Part shown: positions 61,493 to 64,000 of the stretch, in pieces
Numbering within the stretch: position 1 is the first letter of the stretch
How the letters are laid out: the number at the start of each line of letters is the position of its first letter
Assembly: GCF_000615285.1 (NCBI RefSeq)
Contig: NZ_BALU01000004.1
Location: 106,762 to 170,761, forward strand
Direction of reading: 5' to 3'
DNA: 64,000 bases
From: Lactobacillus kitasatonis DSM 16761 = JCM 1039
Lineage (GTDB): Bacteria; Bacillota; Bacilli; Lactobacillales; Lactobacillaceae
Notes under the pieces: model-generated
Told to the model about the DNA's origin: nothing
Databases searched by the model: none
The model's input: the letters and a program-made list of their open reading frames with translations, nothing else
Made by a program: the position numbers and the translations under genes

Positions 61493-62722
61493 TTACATGA
61501 AGTTAGATTTCTTGATGTATTGACGGATACCAATTCTGTAGTACTTGGCACCGTTAATAGTTACGGCGCTACCGTAGGTAGCAACTTGTTCGTTCTTCTT
61601 GCGCTTCAAGCTGTTATCACGGTTGCCGTATTGGTTGTAAACGTAAGAATTACGCTTCAAGAACTTAAGAGTACCGTCGATGTTGCCGGCTGCGATGTAT
61701 TCATTTTCGCCAATACGGTAGTAGCTCTTGCCTTTGATGGTCTTGGTGCCATAGGTATTGATTAACTTAGCGCCTTCTTCGTCGCTCACCTTGAACATCT
61801 TGCCAGCGAGCTTCTTGCCGTTCTTGTCATAAACGTAGGCATTGTGCATCAAGTTCTTTTGGATCTTGGTTGCACCCTTTGGAGCTTGAGTGATTGGTTC
61901 ACTGCTACTGCTCTTCTTGCCCTTGCCAAGAGCACTGCCGTTGATCCAGCCCTTGCCGTCGATATACATTCTGGATGAGCCATCATTATAGGTAATGGTC
62001 TTGGTTACAATAACCTTTTCGCCTTGCTTAACTGAGCCGACTGGACTAGCAACTGAGTGGTCGGTTGGCCAGTTGTAGACTGAGCCGCCCTTTTCGACGG
62101 TGTAAACCTTAGCAGTCTTAGTGACAACTGGATCATACTTGCTCAAATTGTGAGCGGTGATTCTTGAGTTAAGAGCTGCATCATACTTGGAATCAGTTGC
62201 GTAAGTACCAGTTAAAGCCTTGGTAGCTTGAGCATAGTTGTCGGCATTTTCGATCCAGGCACCCTTGTAGCGAAGTGGTTGCCAGGACACACCTTCACGC
62301 AACTTTTGTCCGTTGTCTTCGAATGATTCTTCCAATGTATTGTATTTTCTAAATTTAGCGGTGACGTAATAACTCTTGCCGTTCTTATCTTCTTCACGCG
62401 TCTTAGAAGTATAAGTGGCACCAGTCCAACTATCATCAGCCTTCATGCCAAAAAGATTGTTCGCATTAACTGCTAAACCTGATTGACCCCAGCCAGATTC
62501 AACGATAGCTTGAGCGATCATGACTGATGGATAAGTACCGTACTTCTTAGCAGCTCTTACTGCTTGCTTTGCGGCCTTGTTTAAAAAATCTGCTTGTTCA
62601 TCGGTGGTTGCTGCGGAAACTTTTTGGCTGTGAACGATATTAATAGCATTGTTTACAACTGGCGTAGCTACTGAAGTCAACATAACTGCGCTAGCAATGC
62701 TGGTCAAAAGTCTCTTCTTCAT
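61493..62722 (-). CDS. Secreted GH73 glucosaminidase with SLAP anchors
   Basis: This is an exported endo-beta-N-acetylglucosaminidase of 409 residues. The signal peptide is MKKRLLTSIASAVMLTSVAT. The GH73 domain (about residues 45-200) has the catalytic Glu in IAQAIVESGWGQSGLA and the block NNLFGMKADDSW. An SH3-like segment (about 205-275, KTAKVYTVEKGGSVYNW) follows, then two SLAP modules (HNAYVYDKNGKKLAG, RNSYVYNQYGNRDN). AGGAGG precedes the ATG. With the adjacent amidase it can cut both glycan and stem peptide linkages during growth or cell separation. Confidence 0.93.
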   Translation of the reverse strand: MKKRLLTSIASAVMLTSVATPVVNNAINIVHSQKVSAATTDEQADFLNKAAKQAVRAAKKYGTYPSVMIAQAIVESGWGQSGLAVNANNLFGMKADDSWTGATYTSKTREEDKNGKSYYVTAKFRKYNTLEESFEDNGQKLREGVSWQPLRYKGAWIENADNYAQATKALTGTYATDSKYDAALNSRITAHNLSKYDPVVTKTAKVYTVEKGGSVYNWPTDHSVASPVGSVKQGEKVIVTKTITYNDGSSRMYIDGKGWINGSALGKGKKSSSSEPITQAPKGATKIQKNLMHNAYVYDKNGKKLAGKMFKVSDEEGAKLINTYGTKTIKGKSYYRIGENEYIAAGNIDGTLKFLKRNSYVYNQYGNRDNSLKRKKNEQVATYGSAVTINGAKYYRIGIRQYIKKSNFM

Positions 62723-62961
62723 AAGTTGGTTCCTCCTATTATTAACAGTTCTATTGTATCTAGCAAGTTATTTTAAAACAAGGGATTCGGCTGATTTGTA
62801 TGATAAAAGTAATATTTCAATTATGTTATTTTAATAGGAATAAAACATGCATATTTGCACCTTAATTTTGAGGACGATGTTATTGTTGGAAACAATATCT
62901 TCCATATTGTATAAATCTCAAATTCGTCAGAAAAAAATCGCCTTTTTTGCGTAATAAATAG

Positions 62962-62973
62962 TGAGAGCTCTCA
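62962..62973. repeat. 12-bp palindrome upstream of the Rpn remnant
   Basis: TGAGAGCTCTCA is a perfect palindrome, about 40 bases upstream of the decayed Rpn reading frame. The rest of the 290-base gap after the glucosaminidase start holds its ribosome binding site and presumably its promoter; nothing else is clear. Confidence 0.35.
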
Positions 62974-63009
62974 TAATATTATTTTTTTAGAAAGAAGGAT
63001 ATAATTAAA

Positions 63010-63823
63010 GATAAACAAAATAGTAAAAGTTGGACCGAGCGACAGAAGTATTACCAAAGACATCGTGTTTGGCCACGTAATGAAAAACAAGGAGAATTGT
63101 CTGGAATTATTACAGTCAATTCTGCCACAATTGAACCTTACATCAGTTGAAGATGTTACAGCTCAACAAGTGATTGGATGAAGGGTTAAAAGAAAAAAGT
63201 GTCAGACTCGACATTATGGCCAAAGATAACGAAGGTCGACTTTTCGATATCGAAATGCAAGTTGCACGTCAGGAATACATTGGCAAGCGTCTTCGCCATT
63301 ATCAAGCAGAGATGGATAAATTCTCTTTAGATCGTGGATTAAATTACGATCAAATTGCAGACACTTACATTATCTTCCTGTGTCCTTACGATCCGTTTTA
63401 TCGTACCCGCACTCGTTACGAATTCAGTGCACGTGAAGATCATGATCCTAGTATCAAGTTAGAAACTGGTGCACATTGGATTTTCTTAAATTCAAAAAAG
63501 ACAAGGATGTCAATAAAGGATTGCAACAATTTCTGGACTTCATGAACGGAGAAATTGATATCTCAAGTACTTTCATCGCTCGACTCAACAAAGAGATTGA
63601 TCGCTACGTAGGTAGTAGTGAATGGAGGGATGACAAAATGAAACTCCAAACGATGCTTCGAGATACTGAACGAGAAAGAGCTATAGAGGATCTTACAAAA
63701 TCTGCTAATAGAATGCGACAATTAGGCGCTAATGAAGCTAACATCTTCAAAATGCTTAAAGAAGACTACCATGGTCAACTTTCCGATGAAGAAATCCGCA
63801 AATATATGAACGAAACCAAGTAG
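63010..63823 (+). pseudogene. Decayed Rpn-family (PD-(D/E)XK) nuclease/transposase-like gene
   Basis: This is a remnant of a Rpn/PDDEXK_2 family gene (recombination-promoting nuclease, often annotated as a transposase). AGAAGG is followed by ATT where an ATG would be expected at the start (KDKQNSKSWTE). The frame then shifts near 63041 into DRSITKDIVFGHVMKNKENCLELL and near 63175 into DEGLKEKSVRLDIMAKDNEGRLFDIEMQV, which holds the D...ExQ nuclease motif. It shifts again near 63499 (six A where seven would continue), into KDVNKGLQQFLDFMN and the long helical C-terminus. The start loss and three shifts point to a true pseudogene. Confidence 0.8.
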
Positions 63824-63839
63824 TCTCATCTCCTACACC

Positions 63840-63870
63840 AAAGCTGGGCACAAACGTGCTCGGCTTTTTT
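63840..63870 (+). terminator. Terminator after the Rpn remnant
   Basis: The stem AAGCTGGGCAC / GTGCTCGGCTT (one wobble) with a four-base loop is followed by TTTT. Confidence 0.8.
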
Positions 63871-64000
63871 GATGCCTTCTTTGCTGTGCTCTATTCACAG
63901 CTAGCGAAAAGCCGCGGCGGAAAGAACCCACCCAACCTCCCCTTAGCATATAAGAGGAAAGATCACTCCCACACCTACTCTAGTATCACGTACTCAATAT

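Noticed and set aside
62847..62954. A 35-codon ORF with AGGA upstream in the gap before the Rpn remnant
   Set aside because: The product is hydrophobic with no recognisable pattern, the ribosome binding site is weak, and it has no terminator of its own.

Overview
The window reads as chromosomal DNA of a homofermentative Lactobacillus of the acidophilus/helveticus/crispatus group. The grounds are AT-rich sequence, Gram-positive ribosome binding sites, many SLAP (SlpA-like) cell-wall modules, the thiol peptidases PepE and PepC/PepG-like, an IMP dehydrogenase without CBS domains, and the conserved orders metG-tatD-rnmV-ksgA-veg-purR-glmU and rpoE-pyrG-murA. The species is not resolved. Most genes lie on the minus strand.

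Layout. 0-4.7 kb: end of a dipeptidase, then murA, pyrG, rpoE and a DUF1934 gene. 4.8-6.5 kb: an HD-domain nucleotidase-like gene and a small protein. 6.5-11.4 kb: a beta-glucoside module (ROK kinase, PTS EIIC, RpiR regulator, GH1 6-phospho-beta-glucosidase) with a perfect palindromic operator and a consensus cre site. 11.4-17.8 kb: prs, two SLAP surface proteins, glmU, purR. 17.9-22.4 kb: veg, ksgA, rnmV, tatD, metG. 22.5-25.4 kb: an MgtA-type ATPase behind an M-box magnesium riboswitch. 25.5-29.7 kb: TPM-domain protein, dCMP deaminase, trpS, SRAP protein, tRNA-Gly, CPBP-like protein, greA. 29.8-31.9 kb: hsp20 behind a CIRCE-like element, and pepE. 31.9-40.7 kb: oppFDCB, guaB and two oppA lipoproteins, forming an oligopeptide import system that feeds the cytoplasmic peptidases. 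40.9-43.5 kb: HD protein, PepC-family peptidase, tRNA-Thr, a small secreted protein. 43.9-46.8 kb: tyrS behind a tyrosine T-box, and a secreted FN3-like protein. 46.9-52.6 kb: a tiny ORF, a large LTA-synthase-like membrane protein (split by a frameshift), plsY, an LCP protein and a short mutarotase-like gene. 52.6-57 kb: pcp, gpmA, two related lipoproteins, a Gfo/Idh/MocA oxidoreductase. 57-60.3 kb: a DUF4143 ATPase preceded by three 40-bp-phased palindromes, and a CPA2 antiporter. 60.3-62.7 kb: two secreted autolysins with SLAP anchors. 63-63.8 kb: a decayed Rpn-type nuclease gene.

RNA- and operator-level regulation is prominent: a CTP-sensing pyrG leader, the M-box, the tyrS T-box, the CIRCE-like site and the RpiR-linked palindrome. 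Six ordinary genes (rpoE, a SLAP protein, oppB, oppA, a small secreted protein, the LTA-synthase-like gene) are each broken by what looks like one missing base in a short homopolymer. This pattern suggests indel errors in the sequence more than biology, so those genes are annotated at full reconstructed length.
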